DNA of 64,000 nt from Ceratothoa steindachneri (lineage: Eukaryota > Arthropoda > Malacostraca > Isopoda > Cymothoidae). The notes below the pieces were generated by a model. That model was not told the DNA's origin. It did not search any database and saw nothing but the letters and a program-made list of their open reading frames with translations. A program made the position numbers and the translations under genes. The stretch lies in the NCBI GenBank assembly GCA_963969495.1, contig OZ018326.1:177919497-177983496 (forward strand), in the 5' to 3' direction. Positions 20,728-34,420 of the stretch are shown in pieces (positions within the stretch are counted from its first letter, which is position 1; every line of letters begins with the position of its first letter).

Positions 20728-20865
20728 TCTTTTCGTAAAGATTTGTTGGTCATTTGTTAAGATAGCTTGAGATTTCAAATATATCGTGCTTTTTTTATCT
20801 AGTTTATATTTTGTGTTTTAACTTCTAGTTTATCTATTCTATCTATCAATCGATATATGTTACAT

Positions 20866-21400
20866 TATACGTAGTCGGGTGAGATTCTATTCACGGGCGA
20901 CTATACATCTGACTATGTCGGTTGGTCGGTGCCCGTTTGGCTTTTTTGTAGTAACATTGTAACTATTTGGCCGATTCTAACGAAATTTGAAACTCCATAT
21001 TGTATTACATTCTCTGTCGAATGATATTATTGCTAATTCTCTCAAGTTTAGCCCGGTAATTATTTTATTTTGTCAATAAAATTGTAACTATTCAGCCAAT
21101 TCTAACGAAATTTGAAACCCTTATGTTGTTTTACATTCTCTTTCGAATAATATAATTGTCAAAGTCCTTCCAAGTTTAGCTCGGAAATTATTTACTTTTG
21201 GCCGTAACATCGTAACTATTCAGCTGATTCTTACGATATTTGAAACTCTTATAGTGTTTCATATTCTCTTTTGAAAGATATGATTGCTAAGCTCCTCTAC
21301 AATTTAGTTCGGGAATTGCTGAAAATTTTGAAGGTCGTAAGGTGATAACTCATAATAAGTGATAGCACGCGAGATTTTGGTCAGCAGACTTTGTTGACCG
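20866..21400 (+). repeat. ~126-bp tandem satellite, three units, with conserved flanks
   Basis: Units begin near 20951, 21076 and 21204. Each contains gtaactattcagccgattct, acgaaatttgaaac, and later ttcgaatgatataattgc and agtttagctcggga. A unique right flank (gctgaaaattttgaaggtcg ... tttggtcagcagactt) and a left flank (gtcggttggtcggtgccc) also occur around a two-unit version at 42680-43050. The arrangement of variable unit number between constant ends suggests a dispersed element with an internal satellite. Confidence 0.75.
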
Positions 21401-22369
21401 TGGTTTTCTCTCCGTGTTTCTTAATATGGGCCAGGTTTGCTAGTGTTTTTCACTCTTTTCCAGGCTTATTATATTTTCTCTGGAAGCAAAGTTTTTGGGA
21501 TTTATCATCATTGTTATAAAGAGGAATTATCGATCTGTTGACAGACTTTCCGGAATATAAAAAGGCGTATAATTGCCCTTCAATTCTTCAATGAGAGTGA
21601 ATTTTATTCAACTACTTAACTCTGTGTGAGAATGTTAATTATGCGTGTCGTTGGGCTGTTAGAATTAAAATTAACACTATCCAATTTAGCTTAATTAGTT
21701 TGGGTATGATACTATTGATCCTCATGTTGTGTTGGTATTGCTTTATCTCTTTCTTTTTTCTAATCTGGAGCGCTGCCCCTCAGCCGCTTTCATAATTTGC
21801 TCACAATTTAAAATATTATCCTTGTTTTCCCGATTCCCAAAAGAAAATTTCAATAATGAAATTCTACTGTGAAATATCGAGAATTGATGTTAAAATTATA
21901 AAGATTCAGACATGTTTTCTGTATCGGAAAGGAAATTAAATGGTCTAAAATGCTTTCAACATCACATTTTGTGAATTGCATTAATAGTCTACGGGGGCAG
22001 GTTTAGGGCCGTATGGCATCAAAGAAAGTAATATTGTGGCGACGTCCGTAGTCACTGATTCCTGTCGAATTTCCTGCCGCGACAGCATAGAAAACACACC
22101 TGGGAATTTTTAATCTCAACGCCCAATATCAGTGATTCGGCAAATCCTGCGGTGCTTGACTTTCGCTTCATTCCGTCTTCTGTTTAGCAAAAGTACCTGG
22201 AAGTTGGAGCGTAGATCGTATTTTTAATGAGCAACACAATTTAATGCGACAGAAGTGTTTGTTACACGCCAATCCGTTTTTGCAAAAGCGTACATTTATA
22301 TTAACTCCTACGATGAGCGAATTCCTGGTGCTCTTTTCGTACTCCTGAGGCTATTCCAAGGGTGAATGT
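21401..22369. other. no recognisable feature
   Basis: AT-rich to mixed sequence without motif or internal repeat that I can identify. Confidence 0.35.
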
Positions 22370-22700
22370 AATAATAATAATAACAATAATTATAATAATA
22401 AAATAATAATAATAAGGGTTTATATGCCGCCTTTAAAGAACTTTAAGCCTTAGCAGGGCGCCCGTCAATCGACTAAGGAAAGACCTGACCAGAAACGCGC
22501 GTTTTTGAGCCCGCTTGAAAGCGTCGAGGGCTAATGAACAGCTTTTGCCAGGAGCAGACCATCCATTCTCCTGCTTAGGATCAACTACTGAGAAGGGACA
22601 ATCACCTCAGCAGCAGAGACGTGTGTGTGGAACAAATAACACGATGCGACTTCCCGAGGGAAGTGGTCTTTGTTGTCTGGACACAGCCAGTGAGGAGGGG
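22370..22700. repeat. (AAT)n microsatellite and attached repeat-like segment
   Basis: An ATA/AAT trinucleotide run (22370-22415) is followed by gggtttatatgccgcctttaaagaactttaag and a GC-richer body. A trinucleotide tail attached to a tatatgccgccttt head is a common layout of short invertebrate interspersed repeats, but no second copy lies in this window. Confidence 0.45.
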
Positions 22701-25700
22701 AAGTAAGGGAAAGTTGTGGTGTTCAGAATTTTAATTGTGAGAAAGAGACGTTCAAAAGTAATTTAAAATTTAATGCGCAGCCAGAGCAGGTGGTGGGGTG
22801 GAGGCGTGGGACGAGAATAATGACCCTAATTATCCTATCTTTGATATCTAATATTTCTGCGCGAGTGGGTTGAGAGCTTCCCTCGCTAAAGAATCAAAAG
22901 ATGTGGCCCATTTCTGCTCATAAGCACGCTTAAGATTACCGAGTTTTGGATGTAACAGGATGAGTCATGTATATTAATTAGTTTTTACAATAGGAAATAA
23001 GTTGATTTAGGAGAGTTGAAAACTATACAATCCATAGCACCTCGAGAAGTCTACTCTTTAGCTACTGGGGTGAGCTACCTTTGCCTGGTCACAATAAACC
23101 TAACTTTGACATTTTCTTCAGTATCTTCTTTTATAAACTTATTGAAAAGATACCCACATTCGTTTCATGGCCTTTCAAAATTTGATAGATAGCATCTCAC
23201 TTTTTTCTTATATACAGTTTTTCTCGTTTTATCCACAATCTGCATTTAAGTTTGATGAGTAGTTCTGGATTAAATGATGAGCGCCAATTTTACATTCGAT
23301 TATTATATGTAATCAGATTTTCCTATGATACAAAAATATCCTATCGTTGATATAATATAAAATACGTAAGAAAGTCAATAGAAAATAAATATAAAATACG
23401 TCGCACCATGTTCTGAAATAATTACTCATAAGAATAAATATAAATTGAAATTTGATGTGCAAGAATTTTCAAGTTGATAACAACAAACACAGATTTTAAA
23501 TACGTCAACTTACACAAACAAGAGAAAGTTGACAATTTTCCATTAACTTTACCAATGTCGAGATAAGCATAATGGCTTTTTCTTCGATAAAACAAAGTTT
23601 TTTTCTGTATTTAGAGTTGAATTTATTTACAAGAGATTAACTGAGAGTCAGTGAATGCAATGTAATCAAACTTAATCTTAGAATTTGATCAAAAATTGCA
23701 AACAGATTCCAAGATAAGGAGATGTTTAAAAGCGGATTTTGAACAGACAGAAATTACTGAAAGAAAATATGAGTCTTGTCTGAATTGCGGCAAAATATAT
23801 TTCGAGGGCGATTATTCAAGAGATACGGAGATTTCAAGAATGTTAATATAGATAGAATAATAATATTCTAGAAAATTCTTAGAGTTTGAGAGCGAAAGAT
23901 TGCTCCTTTAAATGATGCCTTCCGTAAAAAACAAAAGAGGTTTCAATAAAACTGCGATTCAGGATCCAGTTTGGATTTATTTTCTGGTTATTTACGTCTT
24001 TAGAGTGTCATTGAGAAAGTTAAGGAAAATTCTAAAATAGAATAGTGGATTAAAAATATCTTTAACCTTTATAATTATATGTATTTTAATTCCCTTCCCT
24101 TGTTATTACAGCTGTCTATATATTTTTTCCTGGAAGAGATCAGATTCGTTAATCATAGTTTACAGAAAGTGTTTTCTGTATCATCGATCCCCTTGTTTAT
24201 TGTCATTTTAAAGTCTCTCTGATACTGAAAACTAGTTTCATTTAAATATTCTGTTAAATATGGAAATAAATCCTGATAACATAGATTTAAATGATGGGAA
24301 TATCTCTTATGTGGTACAGTAATTTCCAACATAAAGTCGTTAGTCTCCTTTGTTACGGCAGACAAACGGCGTCTTTAGTGTCTTAGGGAAAAACAGAGGA
24401 GAAAAGAAACTTTTAGTATTATGTATAGAGGTACTTGTCCCTATTGAGTAAAAGCCCTCATCTGGCGACAGTCAGAAGAGGCAATGATTGTCGAGTTATT
24501 TTTAATTTACAAGTTTAAAAAGAGGTTACAGAATTTTAAAAACAAACATAAATCACAACTATCTAAAAACCAGAGAACAAAGAGAACAAAAAATAAGGCT
24601 AAATATCGAAAAAGATGATTTAGATACTTCTCTCCAAGGAGATTTTAATGAGAGTCAGTAATATTTGGCATTAATTGTGATGCTATTTTGAAGCTTATGA
24701 AAAAGAATAATCTCCTCACAATCCATAAGAGATACTACTCATCTTCCTTATGGATGAAAATGCAAGTAAACTATGAGTAGACTGCTATCCAGACCGTTTC
24801 TATTCCGTGACAGTTATTCCAGTTAAAGGCAGACAAATGACTTACTTTTTAACTTTATCAAGTATGATTTGATGAAATTGATTGAGCCAAATCATCTTGA
24901 TTGATGATTAATCAGTTTCTCCTCACTAGTTCTTCTATATCTTTAATTCTTTTCTCTGAAACAGATACTGATAGTTTGTCTTTTAATATTGTTGCTCCAT
25001 TCCAAAACAGATCAATCCATTAAGTGTTCCTTACACTGTCACAGCAAACAATTTTAAGGGTAAAATAGTTTCTCTTTGTGAATTTGGCTAATAATTTTCT
25101 AGAGAAGTAGAGCGATTATCTTCATGTTTTATATAACCTATAGATTAAATTTATCATCCAAACTTTATATTCTAACTTTCAGTATATTCCTTGGATCCGT
25201 AGGGAATTACAGATTAAATAGGTTTTGGGGAAATCTAATAGAACAAGAAAAAATATGGTCAAGCAAATATATTTTCTTCTAAAGTATTCAATTATCTTTA
25301 CAATAAAAAATAATACCTTTTACAACTAAATATATAAAAGATTTAGATTTTCTTTATTTTAACAATATCGGCAAAAGTATGTCCACTTGAATGAACAGAG
25401 CTGATATGAAAATAATCTTGAATAACAGTCAAATAAGGAAATAATTTATTAACCTTTATATCAGACGACTATTCCGTCTCTACTTACACCATACGCTGGG
25501 TTTTATAGACATGGTTGCGTTGTTATCATTCATAAGGAACTGGTATGGCACATTTAACGTAAGTATAATCAAGGAAGTTAGAGAGGAGAGGGAGATTTCA
25601 CGGAATCTGGTTAATTCCAAATTATCTCCAAGAACGATCCAGGTTAAATTAAATTATTTTTGGTTTATTAATTCCAATATATTCCAACTTGAAAAGTGAT

Positions 25701-27760
25701 ATCAATCAAAGGAAAGATTAGAATACTTCTGGATTATTTTTTATATTTAAATAATAAAGGGCAAACAATCTAAGAGTACTCACAAAGATTAATTTCTTTC
25801 AGGTCAAGCTCATTTTCTGTTCTATGCTCAATTCTGCAAGTTAAAGATTCGGTAATGTTCTAAGATGCGGTCTAACGACAAGGGTGTTGATCTAATATGC
25901 AGTTTACCTTCATCAACGTTTTATATAGCATTCAACAGGAAGGAAGATAGAGTTTAAAGTAAAGGGTGGTACTTTTTGAAGGACAGGGGTTATTTAAATC
26001 GTATATAGTTTTTACTTGCTCAAAATTTATAATTATACAAGAAGAAAGTACCAAGAATCTTATTATGATCCCCTCTATTTCATAATCAGTTTAAGCCATT
26101 ATAACTTTCGCCCGATGCTGATTACATCTACCCTTCCCACGTGACGATTAACTCCAAACTAACAGTACCATTTCAAACTCACCTCCCAATCAAATAACTT
26201 TATTGTAAAATCGGGAAAGGCTCAGGAGAATTAAGTGCTAGACTGGTCCCTAGTTGGAAAACTTTTGCTCTCCTTACTACCTTTGCACTAAACCTTCCAC
26301 ACGTAGAGATTTGCCTCCATATTAGACCTTCTCATAATGTTTCTAGCGAAAATGACCAGTTTTATTTCCCATTTTCTCCAATAATAATATTTTGCGATTT
26401 TTGCGCATTTAATCGCACCGAGCCGAACGTAAGAATATCTATATTTTTAACACTAAAATCTCAATTCAACAAATCGAGACTGTAAGTGTAATTTTCCATA
26501 AACAAAAGTGTAATAAAGTTTAAAACTAGGCATTAAGCCTTAAAACACAGAAATCTTCAAATTCGAATTTATATTAACTAACATTTTGTTCTATTTTTCC
26601 TATTTGCAAATTTTTAAATTTTATGCAAAAGTATTTGAAATATAAAACATTTTGCACTGAAAGATGCTGAAAATATTCAATCGTTCTAGTGCCTTTTCAT
26701 ATCAAGCGCGTTTTGAAATGCAAATGGATGCTCGAAATCTGATTTTTAGCCAAAGATAGTATTTTTAACGTAATTTGTACATTTTTAACGTTATCAAGAA
26801 TCGTATTTTTTTCTAAAAAAATCGGTCGCATGTGATAATTTTAGAATTACAGAGCAAAGTCAAAATGTTTCTGCACCTCAACTCTTTCATAAGAAAAAAG
26901 CTCTTTGTCGAATGAGCGATAGGTCGCTTCAAAATCAGAAAAATATCTGACCGAAATGCTTTCAAATATTGATTATTTATATAAATTTTATTATCGCATC
27001 GACAATATTTCTCGTATTCCGTTCTTTACTGAAATTACTATTTATCATTTGCATTCCAGCGTTTCATGAACTAAATGACAAAAAAAAGCAACCTACAATT
27101 CTGGTTAAAGTATCAATTTTAAACCACTCATAGCATTCTATCTTATCAAATTATGTGCTAAAGGTATTGAACGTTGTGCTTTACCGATCGATGGTCACAT
27201 AAATTGCCCTGTACAATGTATACGAGGAACTTTTGGCCTTTACTACATATTTTCAATTTTCTCTCGCATTATCCAGTCAATCAGGCTCATAATGTGGTAA
27301 TACTACTAATTGGCCAATCGAGCCGTTTGTCAAGTGTGCATATACGTATATATACGAGAAGAAGCAACTGCAAGTCTAAGGGTAGTAAGCAAATACCACA
27401 CGGCTTCCGCTTGTGGTAGGGTTGAACGAATTTCCTTCTCCTACGTTCAGTTGAATCAACATTGCTCTATCTTTTACTATATGAATATATAAACACTCTG
27501 CAACTACACACCTTCTGGATCGTTTTCTATCTTTAAACGCGGCTGAAAGTCAGCAAAGGAATAGAAAAGACGAAAGGTCAGTGGTAAGCGGTTACTGCCT
27601 TCAGACTTTTGTGTATTTACTTCTTATTGAAGGTAACATGGATATTAAGAGTTCAAATTGTGAGCAGATTAGATTTGATATAATAATCCCTTCGAAGATT
27701 TTTCTAGCCGGGGGAGATTTTTATATTTAGAGATTCCCGCTTTGTGTAGGTTTAAGGCGC
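22701..27760. other. 5-kb AT-rich stretch without genes
   Basis: Both strands were scanned for RT, transposase, EN and RNA-gene motifs and none was seen. Short ORFs (for example 24153-24365 minus and 25511-25699 plus) lack recognisable content. Confidence 0.4.
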
Positions 27761-27990
27761 TGTTCTTGATTACTCAGTGGTAAAGCACCCGACTGGCAAT
27801 TGGAAAACACGGGTTTGACTCTGGCCCAAGATATTTATTTTTCCTATCGCGTTATTTCTGGTTCTCATGTAGATTGCTTTAATTGAACTGTCCCTTGCTC
27901 TTATCTTTGTTTTGTTCTTCCAATCTTTCCCTCTCTTAACTTTAAAACTCCTCTATCCCTTCTGATTCAATAATTCACATTCGAATATCT
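27761..27990 (+). mobile_element. tRNA-derived SINE, copy 2
   Basis: The head tgattactcagtggtaaagc (A box), anticodon-loop ctGGCaa and box-B-like gggtttgactc are followed by gcgttatttc and a CT-rich tail. This is the same order as at 9611-9895. Box B carries substitutions relative to GGTTCAANTCC, so pol III activity is doubtful. Confidence 0.6.
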
Positions 27991-28076
27991 TCTCTAGTAA
28001 TATATATATCTATCTACTTACCAAACTATCTATGTATGTATGTATGCATATATGTATTTATCTCTATCTCTATCTT

Positions 28077-28094
28077 TCTATATATATTTTTTTG

Positions 28095-28152
<58 letters not shown>
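28077..28152. repeat. (AT)n microsatellite
   Basis: An AT dinucleotide run preceded by GTAT/CTAT tetranucleotide repeats (28020-28080). Confidence 0.95.
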
Positions 28153-28153
<1 letters not shown>

Positions 28154-28226
28154 GCTGTATATATCCATCAGAGAGAAATAAAACGATTAGGATATTTAAA
28201 ATTCTGTGCAGATTTGAATGCTCCAT

Positions 28227-28229
<3 letters not shown>

Positions 28230-28262
<33 letters not shown>
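28230..28262. repeat. (CT)n microsatellite
   Basis: About 16 CT units. Confidence 0.95.
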
Positions 28263-28266
<4 letters not shown>

Positions 28267-28599
28267 CTTATAAAGATGTTGCTCGCTATAACTAAGAATT
28301 CAACGTCCATTTATAACTCCAAATTATACCATTCCAAAACATCTATGGAATTTCCTGTTGAAGCAAAAACTACTTTCCTTTTGAAGAAATAAACAGCATA
28401 CTAATAGCGATTTTTAAGAAAAGGTTTTCTTTTCTAGAAACTTTGTAAATATGTTTTAATACTCGAAGTAAGTCATAAAGTTTTAAAATAGTTTTAAGAA
28501 TATAAATTTCTTATATTTAGTACAAGTAAAAAAAAGTTCAAGGCAAGATAAATTAGATTTCCTTCATTATTTTAACAAGATCTACTATAGCGCGATTGG
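28263..28599. other. AT-rich spacer
   Basis: Nothing recognisable. Confidence 0.35.
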
Positions 28600-28880
28600 T
28601 GAAAAATAGTGTAAGTTATCCGATGCGCTCATTGTATTAATATACCAACAAAGCTGCCAAAAAAATTGATAGGAGTAAATTGCATTAACACATCCATTTT
28701 CAACTTGGCCTTCTTCTTTTCACATATTTTGTACAGGATTCAGATCTTGGCCCTCTGATGGCCATCTCAAAATGTTAGTTTTGTAAACTTCAAAAGTATT
28801 TTTTCACTATGGAGGTAATATGATCCGGATCATTGTCCTTTTACATATAAAACTCCTTAACCGATTCTTCTAAGTAAAGT
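28600..28880 (-). pseudogene. Tc1-like transposase fragment (C-terminal part)
   Basis: On the minus strand, neighbouring frames read KDNDPDHITSIVKKYF, then NILRWPSEGQDLNPVQNMW-like residues (a stop replaces Trp). These correspond to the second catalytic Asp block (QQDNDPKHTS) and the third-residue block (WPSQSPDLNPVENLW) of Tc1 transposases. The third acidic residue is Gln here. Nothing upstream of the second Asp block was found, so only about 80 codons remain. Confidence 0.6.
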
Positions 28881-29904
28881 AGATGGATTGCTCTAAATAT
28901 AGCCTAATATTATTCTTTGGTCAATATTCCGCTGCATATTATTTTCCTCTACCTTTTGCAGCAAATCAACCCGACCAGTTGGTATATTTTAGGAGGTTAA
29001 CAAAATTAAGAGTCCGCAAAGATCCCAAGGCCCACTTGGGGTGTATCTTTTACGAGGAGAGAATGAATGGGAAAAGAACATACTGATTGAAAGAAAACAG
29101 GCCACGCAGATATTCGCATTTTCTTTTTTTAATAAATACTTATATGTTGAAATATTATTCAGCTATTGGATTATTAAATATATTGACGAAGGGGCAATAA
29201 AAACTTTGCTAGGATATCATATTCCATATTTTGGTCAATATATGTGATAAAAAATTGTTATATCGTAGTGCTACGTATGTATGTATTTGTTAATAGGCAA
29301 AATCAATTTTGCCTCTAGTCAAAACGCGATTATCTAACTTATAAAGCAACTTACACCTTTATCAGTGAAGCCTTTTAGTACTTTTAGGACGTCGAAATGT
29401 TTGCTGCTGAAACCAATTCATTTCAGTGAAAGCATATTAAGATCCCTCATCATATTTCATATGTGTTTTATCCAAACCGAGGGATGAAATCTTTCGCTTC
29501 AGTTTAAACATGGTTGAAGTTGATATCTCAACTTTGCCTATGTGGAAGCTCAAAGTGAACCGCAAACGGTAAGCTAGACCTAGGAAGCTAATTGGCACCT
29601 TATATAATAGCAGTTATATAATTGGAACAAATCTTGAAATATTTGCTACTGATTGGTGTGAGTTAAATTTAATAATGTGTTTCCCTCCGTTTCTTGGGCA
29701 GGTTTACACCGTTGCATGTCTATAAAATAGTGTATGATTATATGAATTAATGTTATGGCATTTTATTCCCTTCGTCTCATTATACAATAACACGCCTTCT
29801 TTTGGCTTTAATATATTCCATGTTTTTTCCTTTTCTGCGATGTGGCACGAATTTTAGGGCGAAAACCTCCAACTATACAACGAATTTGAGGCTAACTTCA
29901 TAAT
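28881..29904. other. no recognisable feature
   Basis: Two overlapping plus-strand ORFs (28883-29086 and 29041-29247) carry no known motif. Confidence 0.35.
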
Positions 29905-30500
29905 CCATTATGTAGATATTTAACACCTTGACCCTAAAGTTTAGTCAATTGAGCATCAGCAACTCCGTTATATTTTGGCAATTAATCATCCGCCACTCTA
30001 CTTTCGTTATTTTAGCCTCCTCGACCCAAGGATTAGTCAATTGAACATCATACACTCCAATAATTTGGGGGACTTAAACATTATGGCGTGTAATGTAGAA
30101 ATTTAAACATATTTACCCCCAAATTTAGTTAATTGATCATCACGCCCTCTAAACCTATGCTAATTAAACACCCTCGCCCTTAATGTAGCTATTTTAATAT
30201 CCTCACCTCAAAATTTAGTCAATTGAAGGTTAAAATGAAACCGTAAGTTTTGGCGAATAAACATCCTTGCCCTAATATCATTCTTTTTAAATAATCGACA
30301 TTATCTCATAACGCTTTAGCTACAAAGGTAGAGAGAATATTGGATATATAATTTAATAAGAAAGTCAAAGAGTAATTATCAATTTATTATTCGGTTTTCA
30401 CAATGTAACATGATAATCTAACCTAACCCACTGTAATTAGCCATTTTGAAGTCTACTTCCCGAGTTTTCGCAATTAAACAACTTCTCCCGTCGGACGATG
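29905..30500. repeat. degenerate ~90-bp tandem satellite
   Basis: Four adjoining units (about 29912, 30001, 30092 and 30182), with a diverged piece near 30430-30500, each combine atgtagatatttaacacc, ccctaaagtttagtcaattg and a final gcaattaaacatc-like block. Identity is low, so it is old. Confidence 0.65.
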
Positions 30501-32565
30501 TTAAAGTAATACTTAGTTTATTCTACAAAGTTCTGTAGAATGACAGTCTTCTGAAAGTCCCTAGAAAAATATATAGGACACAAAGTTTAATTCAAACTAA
30601 TGATTTTTGTCTTGTCAAAAGTAAATTTAGTGAAAAATGGTAATGGTTTTTTTCGTATAAGCCGGGATCATGTGAGCCACTCTCGAACTAATTTGAAATC
30701 TAACCCTGTCAAAACTTTCAATGAGAGCTAGACAATAAATGTAGTTTGTTTTGAATTAAAGAACGGTAATAAGACTAACGAACTAGGAAAATTTCACTGA
30801 ATGAAATTAGAATACGAGAAGGGAGGAAAAGAGAAACGAAAAGATGGATAGATAGAATAAGAAGAAAAAATATGGTGATACCTTCAACTTGTTAGGTGCA
30901 GTACAAACATCCATGAACAAGATTGTGCTAAGAAAACAAGTATAAAAAAACTACGAACTATGATTTCTGTGTCAAGATAAAGGACAAAACATTATGTAAA
31001 GATGGGTAGAATGTTCACTGCAGACAAATTTAGGACAAATAAGGTGAAAGGAGAACGAATAAAAATGAAAGCAACACAAATCAAGATACCAATGTAAAGA
31101 CGAGAATTTAAGACAAACCTTGACAAACAATGGTCGCTATCGGAGGTTTAAAAAAAAAAATAAGAGGAAGACATTAGAAAAAAAAGACTAGTAATGAGTA
31201 AGAGAGAATAGAGGGTCAAGAAGATAAGGTAACAGGAGAATAGAGGCGAAGAGATACGTATATCGGAGATGAATAAAAAAATAATATAGAGCCAAGGTTA
31301 AGTGTAGAGGATATTGAAGGATAAGGGAAGAAGAATAAGATAAAGAGCCCTCAGACAAGGACTCAAGGTGTCTTTTACAATACAAAGAGACTGAAAGACT
31401 CGAATTCGGCTTAACTTTCCGGATTTCCGAACCTTCTCTTGCCCATCGGTCTTTTATATCCAAAATCATTAGATTTTAGGGTTGTTTCCTGCAAGGAAAA
31501 ATTAGGAGAAAGATCGGAAGTGGTGAAAAAAAAAGAAAGAGTGAAATTGTTTTCCTGTTTAACTTTACTCTCTTTTCGCTCCTGTTGACTGGATAATTCG
31601 ATAGCAAAGAACAAAATTTAAACCACATAAGTCCTTCAAATATTTTAGGTCAGAATATTCGGAGTACTTCTTCTCCTCTTAGTCTTAAAAGGTTTCCGAT
31701 CCTCCCGGCCTCGTTCAGAAAGCGGGTTTAAGGCAATCGTGAATGAGCTCTGATGTGAGCGGTACAAATCGGAAGCAGGAATAGAACGAGAAATAAGGTG
31801 GTTGAGAATAAAGTTTAAGATTAATTATTTTACTTATATTGGTCATTATTTAGTGTGGTGGTGTACAAGTGTTAAGGAAACTTGATGACTAGTTGTAACC
31901 CTGTTAAGGATATGCGCAAAAATATTAGGGTTATTTACTCTGCAGTGCAATAATACTCCTTCTTTGAAGATCACGTAAGGTATTTTAGAGAATGATTAAA
32001 CATCTCTCGTTCGCTTTGGAAAAGAGGTATATAGATTGATAATAATAATATTATTTGTAACTATAAGAGATGCATATACATTAATTCTTTTGAATACTGA
32101 AATATTAGATAAGTAGATTATTGAGTATTAATTACATCTTTAACAATATTTAGATTTTTAAGTAAATTAGACCAGTGGAGAAGAAAATCTTTTCGCTAAT
32201 TACTTTTGAGATCTTTTCTCCATTTGTGGCATGAAACTAAAACATACCGTCGTTCAGCGTGTGGTGTAAAGGGTATCAAAGCCCATTTAGTGACTCCTGT
32301 CCCTGAGGAGGGCTCCCAAAATGTTGTCTTGTGAGCAAAATACGTAATACCAGGAATAGTTGTAAGTGTCGATGGTCCCATCTAGTAATATTGTCCTAGT
32401 CAATGCGCAACGACAATATTTTGTAAGAAAAAGTTTGATGAGGATAAACAATTGCAGAGATTAACCAAATTTGGGGCGAATTTTATCCGATGAATAGAGA
32501 AAGAGGACTTGAGTCCAACTTCACCGGTCAATTTGTTAGTTAAAGTGCAAGAGTGAAGAGTTGCT
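30501..32565. other. no recognisable feature
   Basis: AT-rich with purine-rich runs (30820-31400). Minus-strand ORFs at 31188-31614 have hydrophobic, low-complexity content only. Confidence 0.35.
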
Positions 32566-32702
32566 ATGTCTGTGCATATCCGGGTATCGTGCCTATGTTT
32601 GTGTGTATCCTTAGATCGTTCATATAGTTGTGTGTATATCCTTGGATCGTGCATATGTTTGTGTGTATCTTTGGATCGTGCATATGTTTGTGTGTATCAT
32701 CA
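32566..32702. repeat. ~33-bp minisatellite, about 4 units
   Basis: The unit gtgtatccttggatcgtgca followed by tatgtttgt recurs with period 31-35. The last two copies are nearly identical. Confidence 0.8.
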
Positions 32703-34385
32703 GAACATTCAAAAAGGGGAGAAATCCGACCCATATTTGGTTTTCTTTTAATAATTAATGCACTAACCCTGTGGGGATGTTAACAATTATATCGTTCGAA
32801 ATAAAATGTAGAACAGCATAAAAGGTTTAATTTGCGTTAGAATAGGGCAAATAGTTACGATGTTATTAGCAAAATACTCATTGAAAATTAAAAGGGTTAC
32901 CATCCGACCGACTGACCTACCCATCACCTGAAGGCTTTATAAAAAGAGGGTGGAAGATTCTAATTTATAATACAGAAGTTTGCAATAGGAAGTACTGAGA
33001 AATTGAAGGCGGAGATAAGTAAAAGTCTTAAGTTAACAAAGCTAATCAAGAAAATTCAATTCGATAAAGTTTAGAAGTATTAACCTATACTCAAAGCTTC
33101 CCTTGCTCTCATATCGATCACTGCAAACAAGCAAAATGGTAAGAGAAAGTAACACAGTGGTAAGAATCCGAGGGAAACTAAGGAGTGTCCTAAGTTTATA
33201 CATACTACATTCTCATTTTGTCAAAATAGCCAAGCTGAGATTGTATTCCGACGACCAGAACAAAATAGTCCCCCAAAATTGGCTCCTTCCAATGTAGTTC
33301 TCGGAAAATCTACCCTCTGGCGAAAAAAAAATCCTACTGACGACGAAAGATAAAACACCAACAACGAAACACCAGATACAGACGAGGAGGCGTGAGGAAG
33401 CAAGATTTTTGAAGAAAATATGAAAATTCTAGAGAAAGAAACACAGAAAGGTACCCACTACAGAAAAAAATGTCATGAATATCTACAGATCTAAGCCCAC
33501 AGCAACACCGAAACAATAGAAACAAGAATAAATTGTGGAAGGTATATTGAAAAAATATTTACGTTAACTTTAATGGATGGAGTGAGAAAAAGTTAATTTT
33601 TAGCGATATGATAAGAAACACTTTCCTGATATATTAATATCAGGAATTTGAGGTAGACGTACAGAAATTCATAATAGAACTACCCAAATACAATGTATCG
33701 CAACGCCCTACACCCAGTCCATATACGACAGCGTCAGATTAAAGATAAAAAGGCAGAATAAATATACAGAAATAAGGGACCTGGAAGCGTCCTTTCTTGT
33801 CACTAAGTTAAAGACCACAATCAATGACTCGGTTGTGACTGGAGCCTTTATACTTACAAGAAGCAAATATCTTCCCGTTAGTAATTTCGTCAAAATTTTC
33901 GGTCTTCTAACATTAGTCATATTACCTGGTGATCTAAATCCAATGTCTTATGAAGCACGCCGCACAAGCAGCCCATGCGGATCAGGTAAGTCTTAAAACA
34001 ATCAGATAGCGTAATATTATTATAGGGATCGGACTCCCCAAATTACAGAACTTAAGGGGCCTTTACCAAAACTAATATATTTTTACAAACTTTAACTACA
34101 CCCTTAGCCACCACACCGCACCAGCTTTATAACAATTACCTCAAACCTTCTTCATCAAATGCAAGATACCCAAACGAAAGAGTCACTAAGCAAAACCAAC
34201 TGGAAGTTATACATATATGAGCACTCATAATTATGTGGTTAAAAGGCAATGTTGTAGCTAACTTAGCTTTTCATCCTGGCCTCAGAAGAAGCACTCACAG
34301 TCATGAGAAGTAAACGCATAAGCCACCCTTGCTAACGCAAACTAATAAAATTGCGAATCAATCAGCTATTTTAATTGTTATTGTC
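32703..34385. other. no recognisable feature
   Basis: AT-rich; short ORFs only, with no family motif. Confidence 0.35.
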
Positions 34386-34420
34386 AGAGAGAGAGAGAAA
34401 GAGACAGAGAGAGGAAGCAA
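34386..34420. repeat. (GA)n-rich tract
   Basis: gagagagagagaaagagacagagagagg; imperfect. Confidence 0.85.

Noticed and set aside
28026..28310. 94-codon minus ORF with Arg-Glu and Ile-Tyr repeats
   Set aside because: Translation of adjoining (CT)n and (AT)n tracts.
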